Source: Nemertoderma westbladi
Taxonomy: Eukaryota > Xenacoelomorpha > Nemertodermatida > Nemertodermatidae
Assembly: GCA_032718475.1 (NCBI GenBank)
Contig: JAUCBJ010000754.1
Location: forward strand, 1 to 64,000
Direction of reading: 5' to 3'
DNA length: 64,000 bases
The number at the start of each line of letters is the position of its first letter. The first letter of the stretch is position 1. Made by a program: the position numbers and the translations under genes. The notes beneath the pieces were generated by a model, which saw only the letters and a list, made by a program, of their open reading frames with translations, searched no databases and had not been told where the DNA came from. This document shows, in pieces, positions 14,796-25,600 of this stretch.

Positions 14796-15923
14796 TTAGA
14801 AAGCCAGCAAGCTGGCTGGAAGGAGCCCGAGGGAAAAATCCTAGCCAAGACTATTACAAAGAACTATGTCAGTCAGCAGTAAGTAAACTAAAATTGTCTA
14901 AACTGCAAGGCGTGAGGCTAGCTGACTTTGTGGCTCGCCCCACATAATAAAAAATGCAACTTAGCTACCACTAACAAAAATATAATATGAAGCAAATAAT
15001 TTCAATATCAAGAACGTTTACAAGATATAAGATGCGATTACCGAATATTTATAAAAAATGCCCATGATGCACAACCAGATAAATAACAACGAATAGAGCC
15101 AAATAACAAATTTAGTTTCCTTCTATAGGTATTACCCCGTCGTCAAGCGGAATATCTCTTCCCAGTGAATTCTATGTGAATATGTAATATAGGTACTCCT
15201 TAGGCGGTAGGCCAGAGCGGGATCCTTAAATACATGCAACTACTGTATTATAGTGTAGGTCAACTATAAAACATTTTGCAATCCACAGTGAGTATCGACT
15301 GCAATAGGACACAACACACTGCTTTGTGTAACTAAAATTCATTCTCCTGATCCACCCCCTAACATAGCAGAGTGAGTAACCTTATTGTAGATATACCCTT
15401 AGGAAGCACTGGGAGAGCAATCAGCTTATGGGGTAATACATTAGAAACCAACAGCTTATGTGTGAGTAAACATTGCCTTTCCTTATAGCCTACTAGTAAA
15501 ACTTGGCAACCAACACGTTTTTCTATGACTGTGTATAACAAATTAAGCCATATTTCATCATGAACCATATAGCCTACTAGTAAAACTTGGCAACCAACAC
15601 GTTTTTCTATGACTGTGTATAACAAATTAAGCCATATTTCATCATGAACACCAGCTGTTATTTTACCATTGCTTTTAATTTCGCGACAAAACAATGTCAA
15701 AAAACTAAATATATCGAATACCACACATAGAATCGATCTGAAATTTTGTAACGCAATTATGAACCACCAAAGCAATGTACTTGCAAAATTTCATCAAAAT
15801 CGCCAGGCAGGAAGTGCCTTAACCTAGATAATTATCAGTCAGTATGTCAGTCAGTATGTCAGTCAGTGTAATGTATCCTGAAGATTCTTACAGTAAGTAT
15901 CCCGCTGTCAAGCGGGCTCCTAA
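14796..15923. mobile_element. 1,128-bp insertion private to the 5' LTR, possibly Helitron-like
   Basis: Absent from the 3' LTR, where the flanks join cleanly near 29649 (tcttggaa then tgattcg). The insertion sits between A and T. Its right end has a perfect 6-bp hairpin (CCCGCT, loop GTCA, AGCGGG, 15901-15916), then CTCCTAA before the T. This resembles the Helitron 3' end (hairpin, then CTRR, insertion at A^T). The left end starts TTAG rather than the usual TC and carries its own hairpin, GCCAGC..GCTGGC, at 14803-14816. The junction is ambiguous by 3 bases (AAT), so a 3-bp duplication or a deletion in the other LTR are alternatives. No replicase is encoded. Confidence 0.5.
15484..15651. repeat. 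84-bp direct duplication
   Basis: Two nearly identical 84-bp copies start at 15484 and 15568, inside the insertion private to the 5' LTR. Because 84 is a multiple of 3, the minus-strand frame 15775-15359 (138 codons) reads a duplicated 28-residue block. I do not recognise that product and see no coding evidence. Confidence 0.85.
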
Positions 15924-16117
15924 TGATTCGTTAGTGCTATTATTCTCAATTGCGTTTCTCAATCAATCCTATCGATTACTGCTAATTACAACCGGAACTA
16001 TGATTTCTACCCCTTTTGTAAATGGTTCTATGTGATTCATTTCTACGCAATAATCCTAAGGGATTTTCTGGGACTATCAGACTTTGTGATTTGCATGCGC
16101 CGCTACGGTAGCTATTC

Positions 16118-16123
16118 AATAAA
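16118..16123 (+). terminator. Candidate LTR polyadenylation signal AATAAA
   Basis: AATAAA in the LTR downstream of the TATA box, repeated at 29843-29848 in the 3' LTR, where it would serve transcript 3'-end formation. Assigned by motif and position only. Confidence 0.4.
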
Positions 16124-17449
16124 TGGAGAGCTAAGGTGCCGGTAGGCGGTGGGCGCATCGGGGGGTTGGGCGACTAAGGGAGACCGGAGGATTCAAAAGC
16201 GGGCAACGCTGGCGGGGGGTCACCGTTGCGGTCGGGCGTTTCGCACTGTAGCATGCAGACCATTCGCCGGTACAGTAATTAGGGGGCTGATGATCCAGGT
16301 TTTGTCTCTATTTAGTATTAGGGGGGCAAGAATCGGGTTAGTTAGGAAGCCTAGATGTACCCGGGAGAGGCCTGCACGTATTACAGTGTGAAGTGTGGAG
16401 TACGAAGAGTGAATCGCACAACTGTGGGCTACACGGTAGTGAACTGCATAATTGCGAGCTGTGATTGCTGACGCTGATTGGTGTGTTACTGAAGTGTGCC
16501 TATGATTACGAATGCTTAGGTAGGCGCCTTTTCCCTTTGATTAATTTCTATTTCTTAGTTTACAACAATTAATTACTGATTAGGTCAAAGTAATACGGTA
16601 TTTTAGGCTATTACTAGCGAAACCTAGTGTGTAATAAATTAGAATTGCGCATTCTGGAACTCTTAGTAATTAGTACGCTGTTACATATTTGTGACTGTAA
16701 TTAGTTAGTGAAATTAAGAATTAGTACGCAGCATAGCGGAGAGTAGCTAAGGTAATAATTAGGGTACTGTAAACTATTCACACTGAGCGGTTATTTGCAT
16801 TAGCGGGCAATAAGCTAGATCGCATTATTCAGTACGCACAACATACTAGTAATTTGCTGGCCTAAAGCCAGCTGCAGGCAAGTTTAGACCCAGAGCGGTA
16901 TTACCCACGTAGAGACAAAATACTGTACCATTTTTGATTATTTTAAATATTCTCGCATTCATACATTCCGTTAGGGAACCCCCAGTATTCGAGATTAGAA
17001 AAGACGTAGGCATTATCGTATTTCAATAGTAAATTTAGGCATAAGAATACTCTGAGTGCAAAGCCTCTCGCACTCGTCTTAAGTAAGCTTAGGGAGCCGA
17101 CTCGGGTTTATTGTTTTGGTTATTCCCGCGTGGCTCATAGATTCGAACAGTTAGCTCTCTGTCGAGCGATCGGCAGAGAAAGGAACAAGCGATTTTGCAG
17201 GAGCCGTGTAAATTTAGTAAAATATATTAGCGGACGGCAGATTAGCGCCATCCAACGGTAAGTAGCGGTTTTGTATTTAGCAGCCCTACAATTTAGTAAT
17301 AGCACGCTCCTGATCGCCTTTACTTAACAGTAGAGCAGTCTTTGTGTCTTATTGGTTAGGCGGGAACTCATTAGGTTGGCAGAGAAGTATACGGGTATTT
17401 GTCTGTTCAACAGTTCTGCTGTTAGTATAGGGGTCGCGGTTGTTTATCA

Positions 17450-18551
17450 GTCATACGTGTGTTTTGTTTGCTGTAGGCTGTAGCGTACAGTAAATAGAGT
17501 ATTCTTAGGCTGTTAATTTAGATTACTGTATTCATTAGTCGCATGCAGTAGTACAGTAGTACATTAGTGCATTAGGCTGATTGCTGTTACTGCGTACGGT
17601 AGAAAGGACATTTGTTTTGCTGTACCATATACAGTATTCATTAGGCTGTTAGGTTACTGGTGTACTGTTTTACTTACTGTACTGCATACAGTGGATGTAC
17701 GGTAGTGCGTTTTTACTAATTGCGAATACAGCAGTTCCTTAGGCCTTAGGGCAAACTGTAATTAGTAAGTTTTTTGAAAATTTTAGCTAGGTTTGCGAGA
17801 ATTCAGTTTCGGTCAAAATTATTTGTAAAATCTAGAGTTTTGTACCGGTATGTTAGGTAACCGCTTAGTTATTTTATACCATCTGGAGGTACATGGCAAG
17901 ACGGAACTTCTGAGTTTGGGGTTCGTGTGGGTCTGCCGGTTCGGTTTGCAATCAGCGAAGGGACTGAAACTTTGGACGCGGACGTGGAATCTCACAGCAA
18001 ACAAGGTTAGTTGTTCTGTTGGCACCATTGTGTTTGTGGAAGCAGTAAAAAATTATCGGTTGTTTAACTGCGAAGCTGAACTCAATTTATTAGTTAGGTT
18101 ATTTAGGTTTAGCCGGCCATGGTTTTTTTGAATCGCTCAAGTTAGAGAGAGAGTTAGAGAGAGTCGCAACCCGAAGATGTAGCCACGCGCTAGTGGATAC
18201 ATATAATATTTGAAATTAAAATTACGTTGATTAGAGCTATATATGCAAAATTGGAATTATTTGGGTGGAAAATTCATTCTGAATATTTTGTATTAGATTC
18301 AGAAATTATTTTGTGTCATACCGGTATTTAATTGCTATAATAGCTATATAATAATATTTTTGTTTAAATATTGTGCTAGTATTTGCTATAACTATACCTT
18401 ATTAAATTCACAATATTGCATTGTGAATTTATTTGACATTTTGGACAATTGGATTTGACAAATAATTTAATCGTATTTCGATTAAATTATATATATATAT
18501 CTCGAACTTTTGCGAGATATTTTTGCCGGAAGGCAAAACATTATTTAGACT
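17450..18551 (+). other. Untranslated leader of the BEL/Pao element
   Basis: About 1.1 kb between the 5' LTR and the gag start. It is AT-rich and has many short degenerate repeats of the acagta / ttaggctg kind near 17460-17760. A 93-codon open frame at 17850-18131 has no recognisable feature and an antisense frame overlaps it, so I do not call a gene. No clear primer-binding site was found. Confidence 0.6.
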
Positions 18552-19979
18552 ATGAGTGTCTCAGACAAAGAGGCACTAGAGGACAGCTATGAGACGGCGG
18601 CTGGACCGCCGACTGACGATAGCGTAAATATTACTGTTGACGACAATGCCGACTATGACGACGCAGCGAGCGACGCTGACGTAAGTGAACAGGAGGACGA
18701 GACAGTGACTAGTGAGGAAGAACAACAACCTCAAGTAATAGTATTAGGATCCCCTACCGCTACTGTAAGGAAGGACTGGACAGCAGCCCGGACAGAGGTG
18801 AGTGATAGGGAGGGTAGTGTAGCAGAAGCGAGAGCCCGGAGCCCGGTTTCCAGACCTGTGGGTATGGTAAGTGCCGTGGTCCCAGCGGCTGTTAGAAGTA
18901 CCCGTAGTTCCCGAAATAATCCTTCAAGTCCATCAAGTGTGAGTCAGGTAAGCGAGAGAGAACTAGACATCGCGATAAAAAAGAAACTTCGCGCGCACGC
19001 CGGACATATAACTCGGACGACGGACAAGGTAAGGAAGATGTTAGCAGACTCAGCGAACATCGAAAGGGAAGGGTTAGTAGAGATTAGAAGAGGATATAAC
19101 TCAGCGTTATTCAAGCAGACGGAGGAGCTTGCAGTCCTAGCGAAGAAGGCAGTAGAGTCTCAGTCGAGCGACGTGGCGACGAGGATTTACGACAGGGTTT
19201 TAGCAGCCTTGTTGGAGCACCGCGAGTTATCGGAGCGATTCCGACGAGTTAGGACGGAGAACTGGCTGCTATGGGCATCACAAGCGCAGGCGACTCAGGT
19301 GAGTGATGCAGAGTTGAGAGACTTAGTAGAGCGGGAAGAGATCCAAGATAAAGAAGAGCGCCGTTATCAGAGGGAAGTTACTAGCTGGCTGATGCAGAAC
19401 GGAGTGGTGGTACCGGGCCAGGTGCTACCGACGACGGAGAACATTCAACAGAGGACGTTGACTCCACCCGACGACGCATCTAGAGACAGTGGCGATTCCC
19501 AGGTTAGTCACGCGCGAGGGAAGGTTATATGTGCTAGATCCCTTGTTTCTCACAACTCGGCGGAGGAGAGAAGACGCCGACTAGACGAACAGCAGGCGGA
19601 AGTTTTGCGTGCATCGGAAGCACGGAAGGAAGCTGAGCGGGAAAGGGAGCGCGCACGTAAGTTAGACGCAAAGTTGCGGGAGTTGGAAGACAAAGGTAAG
19701 CGTGAGCAAGCGGAACGTGAACGAAAACAACTGAACTCCAACTTGAACACGAACAGAAAGAACGCGAACTCCAACTTGAACGCGAACGGGAAGCGAAGAA
19801 ACGCGAACTCCAACTCGAACGCAAACAGGAAGCGAAGAAACGCGAACTCCAACTCGAACGCGAACAGAAAGAACGCGAACTCGAACTTGAACGCGAACGT
19901 AAGGAACGCGAACTCGAGATCGAGAAGGAGCGACAGATGTTGTATGAAGAAAAGGCGCGACTGGAAGAAGAGAGCATAG
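18552..19979 (+). CDS. gag N-terminal region (first frame)
   Basis: A 475-codon frame opening with a serine/aspartate/glutamate-rich, probably disordered segment (residues about 1-70). A basic, helix-rich middle follows, then a charged Glu/Arg/Lys coiled-coil-like region. The ATG comes shortly after an AT-rich leader. From about 19724 this frame reads Asn/Ser-rich nonsense, while the -1 frame reads a continuous Glu/Arg/Gln heptad-like helix that runs into the next frame. The biological frame therefore changes near 19720-19735, by a 1-base deletion or a -1 slip at the AAAA there. This is the N-terminal part of the structural polyprotein, assigned by position; I recognise no family domain in it. 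Confidence 0.7.
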   Translation: MSVSDKEALEDSYETAAGPPTDDSVNITVDDNADYDDAASDADVSEQEDETVTSEEEQQPQVIVLGSPTATVRKDWTAARTEVSDREGSVAEARARSPVSRPVGMVSAVVPAAVRSTRSSRNNPSSPSSVSQVSERELDIAIKKKLRAHAGHITRTTDKVRKMLADSANIEREGLVEIRRGYNSALFKQTEELAVLAKKAVESQSSDVATRIYDRVLAALLEHRELSERFRRVRTENWLLWASQAQATQVSDAELRDLVEREEIQDKEERRYQREVTSWLMQNGVVVPGQVLPTTENIQQRTLTPPDDASRDSGDSQVSHARGKVICARSLVSHNSAEERRRRLDEQQAEVLRASEARKEAERERERARKLDAKLRELEDKGKREQAERERKQLNSNLNTNRKNANSNLNANGKRRNANSNSNANRKRRNANSNSNANRKNANSNLNANVRNANSRSRRSDRCCMKKRRDWKKRA

Positions 19980-20569
19980 CGAGACGAGCGAGGGAAGAAG
20001 AAGAGCGTAAACTGGCGCAGTTGGAAAGTGCGAGATTAAGTTTAGAGAGCGAAGAACGGACTAGGAAGGCGAACGAAATCGCCGAGAAGGGGATGAGAAT
20101 GATTGAAGAATGTGGGGCGAGTGTAGGGACCGAGTTGCGAGAACTGTTCGCACTGCAGAAGGCCGAAAAGGAAGCAAGAACTCCGACCATACGCGAGTCG
20201 ACGACGACCAGAATTCCTATACCCGGTCTAGCTATTACGAGTACACGGATCGCTAAACCATTCTCTACATATCGCACGCCAGTTTGTATTAGTGCTTCAC
20301 CCATCGCCCAGAATCCACGGCATCAGAACACCGCACCACTATACACCGAACGCGACAACGAAGAATTTAGAGAAGAAACTCTGACGGGCCGAGTATTGGG
20401 CGAACCGAACCCGCGGGTTTGGAATACGCGGACGGAACACCGACCCAGTTCGACGGAGAACTTCCGGGTTAAACCGGAAGAGGGATCATATGAGAGACAG
20501 CGGATTACTCAGATAGAGCCGACTATACAACAGACCCTAGCCAGGAATTTATTACGAGGGATGAGTTAA
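19724..20569 (+). CDS. gag coiled-coil region (second frame, -1)
   Basis: Open in the -1 frame relative to the first gag frame. It starts with repeated blocks rich in Arg-Glu-Leu and Gln-Leu-Glu spaced as in a long alpha helix (19730-20110), then a linker with Thr/Pro/Arg-rich sequence. The first ATG is at 19937, but the helix pattern extends upstream of it, so this is a continuation and not a separate gene. It ends at a TAA at 20567-20569. The next frame is open from 20494, so a second -1 change falls between 20494 and 20567. Two palindromes lie inside, at 20405-20422 and 20461-20480. Confidence 0.6.
   Translation, partial: KTTELQLEHEQKERELQLEREREAKKRELQLERKQEAKKRELQLEREQKERELELERERKERELEIEKERQMLYEEKARLEEESIARRAREEEERKLAQLESARLSLESEERTRKANEIAEKGMRMIEECGASVGTELRELFALQKAEKEARTPTIRESTTTRIPIPGLAITSTRIAKPFSTYRTPVCISASPIAQNPRHQNTAPLYTERDNEEFREETLTGRVLGEPNPRVWNTRTEHRPSSTENFRVKPEEGSYERQRITQIEPTIQQTLARNLLRGMS
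20405..20422. repeat. Dispersed GC-rich palindrome, copy in gag
   Basis: CCGAACCCGCGGGTTTGG is near-palindromic. Related copies lie at 23027-23042, 25263-25280, 27120-27135 (perfect) and 28617-28632, with a weak one at 18851-18866. They are spread over gag, pol, the extra ORF and the 3' untranslated region, and are read in different codon phases. Confidence 0.7.
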
Positions 20570-22626
20570 GTGCTAGTTTAGCGCAAGCTATATCGCCGCA
20601 CATCCAACCTATAACGGACATGCTTAGCAACCTACGGTTAAAGGAAGCAGCCCAGGTAAGAAGTAATTCTAATCCTAGCAGGCCTGAGTTAGACAAAGTC
20701 CAACCTAGTCAACAAGTACGTATATCGGAGGAAACTATACCACATAGACCTCAGGTAAGGACGCCTGTCCCGAATATTCATAATCCCAATTTCGAAAACT
20801 CAGCCGAGAAATTTATTCAGGAGGCTTGGGTCAGGGCCTCAGCACGCAAACCAACACGAGCGCTAAGGACTGACACCGAGTCAAGCGATGAAGAGGAAGA
20901 CATGAGGCGTCAGAAGTCCCGAAACTATAAGGAAAGAAGGACGGATGCGGAGCAGGTAAGTCTCAACCACCGGGAAAGGACCAGACTTAACAACCCTGCG
21001 GAACTAAACCATTTGTTAACCCGGAACGACGCAACCCTTAGGGACATAGGTAAGTTTGCTGCTAGGCAAGGACTGCCGACGCAACAACCCCAGAAGTTTA
21101 TGGGTAACCATAAGCATTGGAGAACGTTTAAAACCTATGTCGACGGGCAGCTAACCAACAGCACCTTTACTCCCAACGAGAAGTTCAACTATTTGCTTCA
21201 GATGCTCCATCGAGAACCTAGAGCCATTGCTGATAACTTCGTCGGCAATGAAAGAGCATTCGAGTTAGCAATGAAGATGCTTAGTGACATCTACGGGAAT
21301 AAAACCAAGATGGCGCAGTCGATAGTAGAAGACTTGGGTAAGGGCGGAAGGATTACAACTCCGTTAGAGCTGTTGAACTTAGCGAACGCTATTTCGAACG
21401 CATTGGACATCTTGAGGACGGTGAATCTACCTCATCATGGTGATCACGCCGAAGTTTTGAAGAGCGTAATAAGACGTCTAAACATGCGTTACAGACAGAA
21501 ATGGCGCAAATTAGAGAATAAGTTAGAGGACCAAGGTAAAGTATTGACACTTCAGCATATTCATGACATGATAGCCACAGACGCAGTAGCAGAAATGAAA
21601 TCAAACTTCTCGGAGGAGAATATGAGAGAGTCTAAACCTGTTACCGGTAAGTCTATGGTAAGTTTTGATGATGACAGGACCACTGTGACATTTAACTCAG
21701 TAGACAGATATAATTCGAGTACCCCAGCCTTTAGATCAGACTCGCGAGTATGGTCAGGTGAGCGGTTAGATAGACCTAGGTTAAAGCAACAGGAGTTGCC
21801 GGATGGATTTGTAGGTTGCCAATACTGTTTACTAAAGGAGGTAAGATCTGACGACCATAAGTTAGATAGTTGCAGACGGTTCAAAAAATTAAATTCGGAA
21901 CAGAGAAGAGTTCAAGTGCGGACGTTGGACACCTGTTGGGCATGTCTTGCGCCAGGTCATGTACGGCGGCAGTGCCCGAACAGCAAGGACGGATGCATGG
22001 AATGCGGCAGACTACATCACAAGTTGCTACATGCGGATTTCCATACCCCAACGGACCGTTACTTACAGCGAAATCCTCACAGGAAGGGGAGCAAAGAACC
22101 CGTATCGATAAGAAGGAATACGTACACTGGCATCCAGGACGATGGTTACCAACCAGGTTCGTCGGATGAGGATGGCGAGTCGAGCGCGAGAGAAGTGACC
22201 TGCCAAGGTTTCACCGCGGATAGTTCATCGACCAGCGTGCGGACGTATTTATCATCGGCCACGTCGGAAATATTTAGCGTGATTCCGGTGAAACTCACTG
22301 GAGATAAGGGATCGAAGCGAATATATGTGATGTTGGACACTGCGTCCACATTATCTTATATCGACGAGGAAGTGGCGAGAGCCGTTTCCAGCTTCCAGGA
22401 CGCAGAGGAGATCCAAATAGAGTTGAAGTCTATGCACGGGGTAGGAGACCTCAAGGGACACAGGATATCTGTAGAACTAGACTCCCTACTTCCGAGAGAC
22501 CAACACACTCGACAAGAACGGAAAGCTTTGCCATTGAACGGATTCAAGTGTCTAGCTATGAAGGGATTCGGCAGGCAGTTAGGTAAGGTGCCGCCGATGA
22601 GTTCCCATAGCACAGGAGTATTTTGA
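20494..22626 (+). CDS. gag DUF1759-like domain, zinc knuckles and protease start (third frame)
   Basis: Open from 20494, with the first ATG at 20620. Residues about 160-300 (counting from 20620), from the NHKHWRTF region onward, form the helical domain typical of BEL/Pao gag (DUF1759). Near residue 437 is a CX2CX4HX4C knuckle beginning CWAC, followed by CMECGRLHH, a pair characteristic of BEL/Pao. Near residue 570, MLDTAS matches the aspartic-protease D-T/S motif. The frame closes at 22624-22626 within the protease domain, and the frame shifted by +1 is open from 22601, so protease and pol are split by one more frame change. The sequence is otherwise well preserved, which fits a young element. 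Confidence 0.88.
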   Translation, partial: ETADYSDRADYTTDPSQEFITRDELSASLAQAISPHIQPITDMLSNLRLKEAAQVRSNSNPSRPELDKVQPSQQVRISEETIPHRPQVRTPVPNIHNPNFENSAEKFIQEAWVRASARKPTRALRTDTESSDEEEDMRRQKSRNYKERRTDAEQVSLNHRERTRLNNPAELNHLLTRNDATLRDIGKFAARQGLPTQQPQKFMGNHKHWRTFKTYVDGQLTNSTFTPNEKFNYLLQMLHREPRAIADNFVGNERAFELAMKMLSDIYGNKTKMAQSIVEDLGKGGRITTPLELLNLANAISNALDILRTVNLPHHGDHAEVLKSVIRRLNMRYRQKWRKLENKLEDQGKVLTLQHIHDMIATDAVAEMKSNFSEENMRESKPVTGKSMVSFDDDRTTVTFNSVDRYNSSTPAFRSDSRVWSGERLDRPRLKQQELPDGFVGCQYCLLKEVRSDDHKLDSCRRFKKLNSEQRRVQVRTLDTCWACLAPGHVRRQCPNSKDGCMECGRLHHKLLHADFHTPTDRYLQRNPHRKGSKEPVSIRRNTYTGIQDDGYQPGSSDEDGESSAREVTCQGFTADSSSTSVRTYLSSATSEIFSVIPVKLTGDKGSKRIYVMLDTASTLSYIDEEVARAVSSFQDAEEIQIELKSMHGVGDLKGHRISVELDSLLPRDQHTRQERKALPLNGFKCLAMKGFGRQLGKVPPMSSHSTGVF

Positions 22627-25600
22627 CAAGCTCAGGATACCCAGACACCAGGTAGGTTATAGGAATGTTTCTATGTTGATTGGTGCAGAACAGCTGATCG
22701 CACACCAAATATGGGAAACGAGACCAGCTGAGCCGCATGTCAATGGACCGCATGCCCATAGGACTATATTAGGTTGGTATACAAGAGTACCCATGTCTTA
22801 TGAGTTTACAGGTGGCGACAAGCCAATGGACAGATACGACGAATTACAGCCTATAACTCAACCACCGTTAGTAGAACCACCAGACATAGACGAGTTTAGG
22901 AGAACCTGTATTGACCACTATAGTGACTTTAGCGAGTCGGACGAGGAGTTGATTCCCGATAATGTTAGGTTGTCGGAACCACTTCACAATGACCGGACAG
23001 ATAGTGAACCCGAGGACTACTGTTATCAGACCCGTGGGTCTGGTTCAGCGGCCCACGCTACCTATTTGAGTAACGTTTTGACTTATACCGACATAGTGGA
23101 GGGTCAAGTGGCTAAATATCGAGACCTCGACATTTTCCAATACAGTGAGGAGGAATTACAGAAGGAATTGATACGCCAGGACCTCGAGACAGGAGCCAGA
23201 ACCGTCGAATGGCTGGATAGGGACGCAATGGAACCCGGTGGATATGACTTAGCCATGTCCACTGATGAGAAACGGTCGCTGGAGATGATGGAAGACACCA
23301 TACGTCTACTACCGACTGGACATTTTGAAGTTGGAATGTTGTGGCGTCGACAACCTCCTAAGTTGGAGAACAACTACAACTTAGCCTTGAAAAGATTGAA
23401 CGGAGTAAGGGCTCGGTTGTTGAAGAATCCGGACATTAGGGAGAAGTATTGCGCCCAGATCAACAACTATTTCGCCAAGGGATTTGCTGGGAAGGTAGAG
23501 GACCCTGACTTAGTGACAGACCAGACTTATTACCTTCCACACCACTATGTGACTCACCCTGACAAACCTGACAAAGTCCGAGTAGTCAACGACTGCGCAG
23601 CAGTCTATAGAGGTATGTCCCTGAATTCAGAGTTGATGGATGGTCCCAACCTGAATAATTATTTGATTGGAATACTGTTACGTTTTAGACAGCGGCGATT
23701 CGCATTTACTTGTGACATCGAGGCGATGTTCCACCAGGTAAGAGCCTGTAAGGCAGACCAGGATAGCCTTCGCTTTCTCTGGTATGAGAATGAAGACTTA
23801 TCCGGCCCAGTGGTTATATACCAGATGTACGTTAGGATATTTGGCGCCCGCGATAGTCCAAATGGCACGCTGTTTGTTTTAATGAAAACGGCAACAGCCC
23901 AGATTGGTAAGTATCCAGTAGAGGTGATCGAGTCCATCTTGAGAAACTTCTACATGGACGACGGATTGGTGTCCAAGGACACGGCGGAACAAGCCATAGA
24001 AGTGGCTCATGGCCTACAAGAGTGCTTGGCTACAGGGGGATTTCCTCTGACCAAGTTCACTACTAATTCGGAGGCCCTATTAGAGTCATTCCCGGTGAAA
24101 GATCGCGGGAGCGGAGACATTGAATTGGGGGTAGAACCAATCCCCATGGCGCGAGTACTGGGATTCGCTTGGAATCCGAACACTGACAAGTTCCAGGTAA
24201 GAGTTAGGTTTGAGCCCAGTAGCCCAGACAAAGTTTTGACAAAGAGAATTTGCTTATCGACATTAAGTAGACTATTTGACCCGATGAACTTTATCAGTCC
24301 GGTAATATTACAGGCACGAGCGTGCATGAGGAAAATTTGGTTGTCCGACATAGAGTGGGACGAACCAATATCTCCTATACATGCAAAGCAGTGGAGGGAG
24401 TGGGAAGCCGAGTTACATCTATTGAAAAACATAGATGTACCCCGTTCCTACTTTCCGAATCAGCTGGTATTTCCAGCTGATCTCGAACTCCACTTATTTA
24501 GTGACGCAAGTGACACCGGCTTTGGTATGGTAGCCTACCTTCGCCGAGAGGTAAGTCAGGACAAGTTTGAGACGGCTTTTGTGACTTCTAGATCAAAGAC
24601 AATGCCGGTCAAATACATGACTGTCCCTCGTGCAGAGTTACAGGCGGCTGTAGTTTCAGTCGAGGTAAGTAAGCAGATAACTGAGGAGTTAGATACGACA
24701 TTGACCTTATTCTATTGGACGGACGCATCCTTGGTGTTAGTATACATTGCGGCCGACAATATTGCACTAAAGACATTTGTGGCCAATAGACGCGCTCAGA
24801 TCGTCGACTTTTCGACGAAGGAACAATGGAGACATTGTCCGGGAGTGTTAAACCCGGCCGACATAACTTCGAGAGGTGCAATGCCGGCGGAATTCTGTCA
24901 GGAAGAGTCGCAGGAGTTTTGGTTGCATGGACCTGATTTTCTAACGAGGACACAGGAATATTGGCCAGAGCGACTAAAGATAGTGACCAATCCGATGCCT
25001 GAAGATGCAGAAGTCAAGGTGGAGAAAGTCTCTAAGTCGAAGTCTAAAGCCAAACTTAAGTCATTGGAGCAGCCTGAAGAGTCATTGGAGCGGCCTGAAG
25101 AGTCATTGGAGCGGCCCGGAGACCTGTCAGACCAACAGACTTACGTAACTACTAGGTCCGGAAGGGTAAGTTATGACGTAAAACCACCCTTACAGACTAA
25201 ACCAGAGTCACAGTTGGTAAGTGACGGACAGAAAATGACCGACACAATGGATCCTTTGGTTTCCAAACCTGCGGGTTTGGATTCGAAACTTCCATTAGTT
25301 AGCGGACAACCGTCGCTGGCATTAGAGCCATGTAGTATTTATGACAAATTACTAAATTCGTCTGCCTCTTGGCTGACAATTTGTAAAAGAACTGCGTGGT
25401 TAAGCCGATACATTTCGTACCTTTGTTTAAAACATTCGGAACATTTGAGAGAACCATCGAGCACCAATAGTGAGCGAATTCAGAAATTGAAACAACCTCT
25501 GACAGAGGATGAGATTGATCAAGCGGAATTAAAGCATTTGAAGCACTATCAAATGTGTGCCTTCCCCAAAGAATTCCATCTATTATCGGCTCAACGACCA

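Larger units (their letters stand above)
14097..17449 (+). mobile_element. 5' LTR of the BEL/Pao element
   Basis: It matches 28950-32808 apart from two large differences. The core is about 2,225 bp; the rest of the 3,353 bp is the 1,128-bp segment at 14796-15923. It ends ...TTATCA at 17449, exactly where the 3' copy runs into the repeat array. I see no standard TGG-type primer-binding site just downstream (the next bases are gtcatacgtg). The open frame of 80 codons at 16149 recurs in the 3' LTR simply because the LTR is duplicated. Confidence 0.93.

Noticed and set aside
15359-15775. 138-codon minus-strand frame with a duplicated 28-residue block
   Set aside because: The frame is explained by an 84-bp duplication. 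No domain is recognised and it lies within a noncoding-looking insertion.
16149-16391. 80-codon frame present in both LTRs (also 29874-30116)
   Set aside because: It recurs only because LTRs are duplicated. No recognisable product, and it lies in the probable R/U5 region.
19534-20304. Ser/Arg-rich minus-strand frame opposite gag
   Set aside because: Mirror of the Glu/Arg-rich coiled coil on the plus strand, in the usual antisense shadow pattern.
22580-22615. A 33-base GT..AG intron joining the protease and pol frames
   Set aside because: A GTAAG..CAG pair is present and would bridge the frames, but 33 bases is below any normal intron length. A frame change is more likely.
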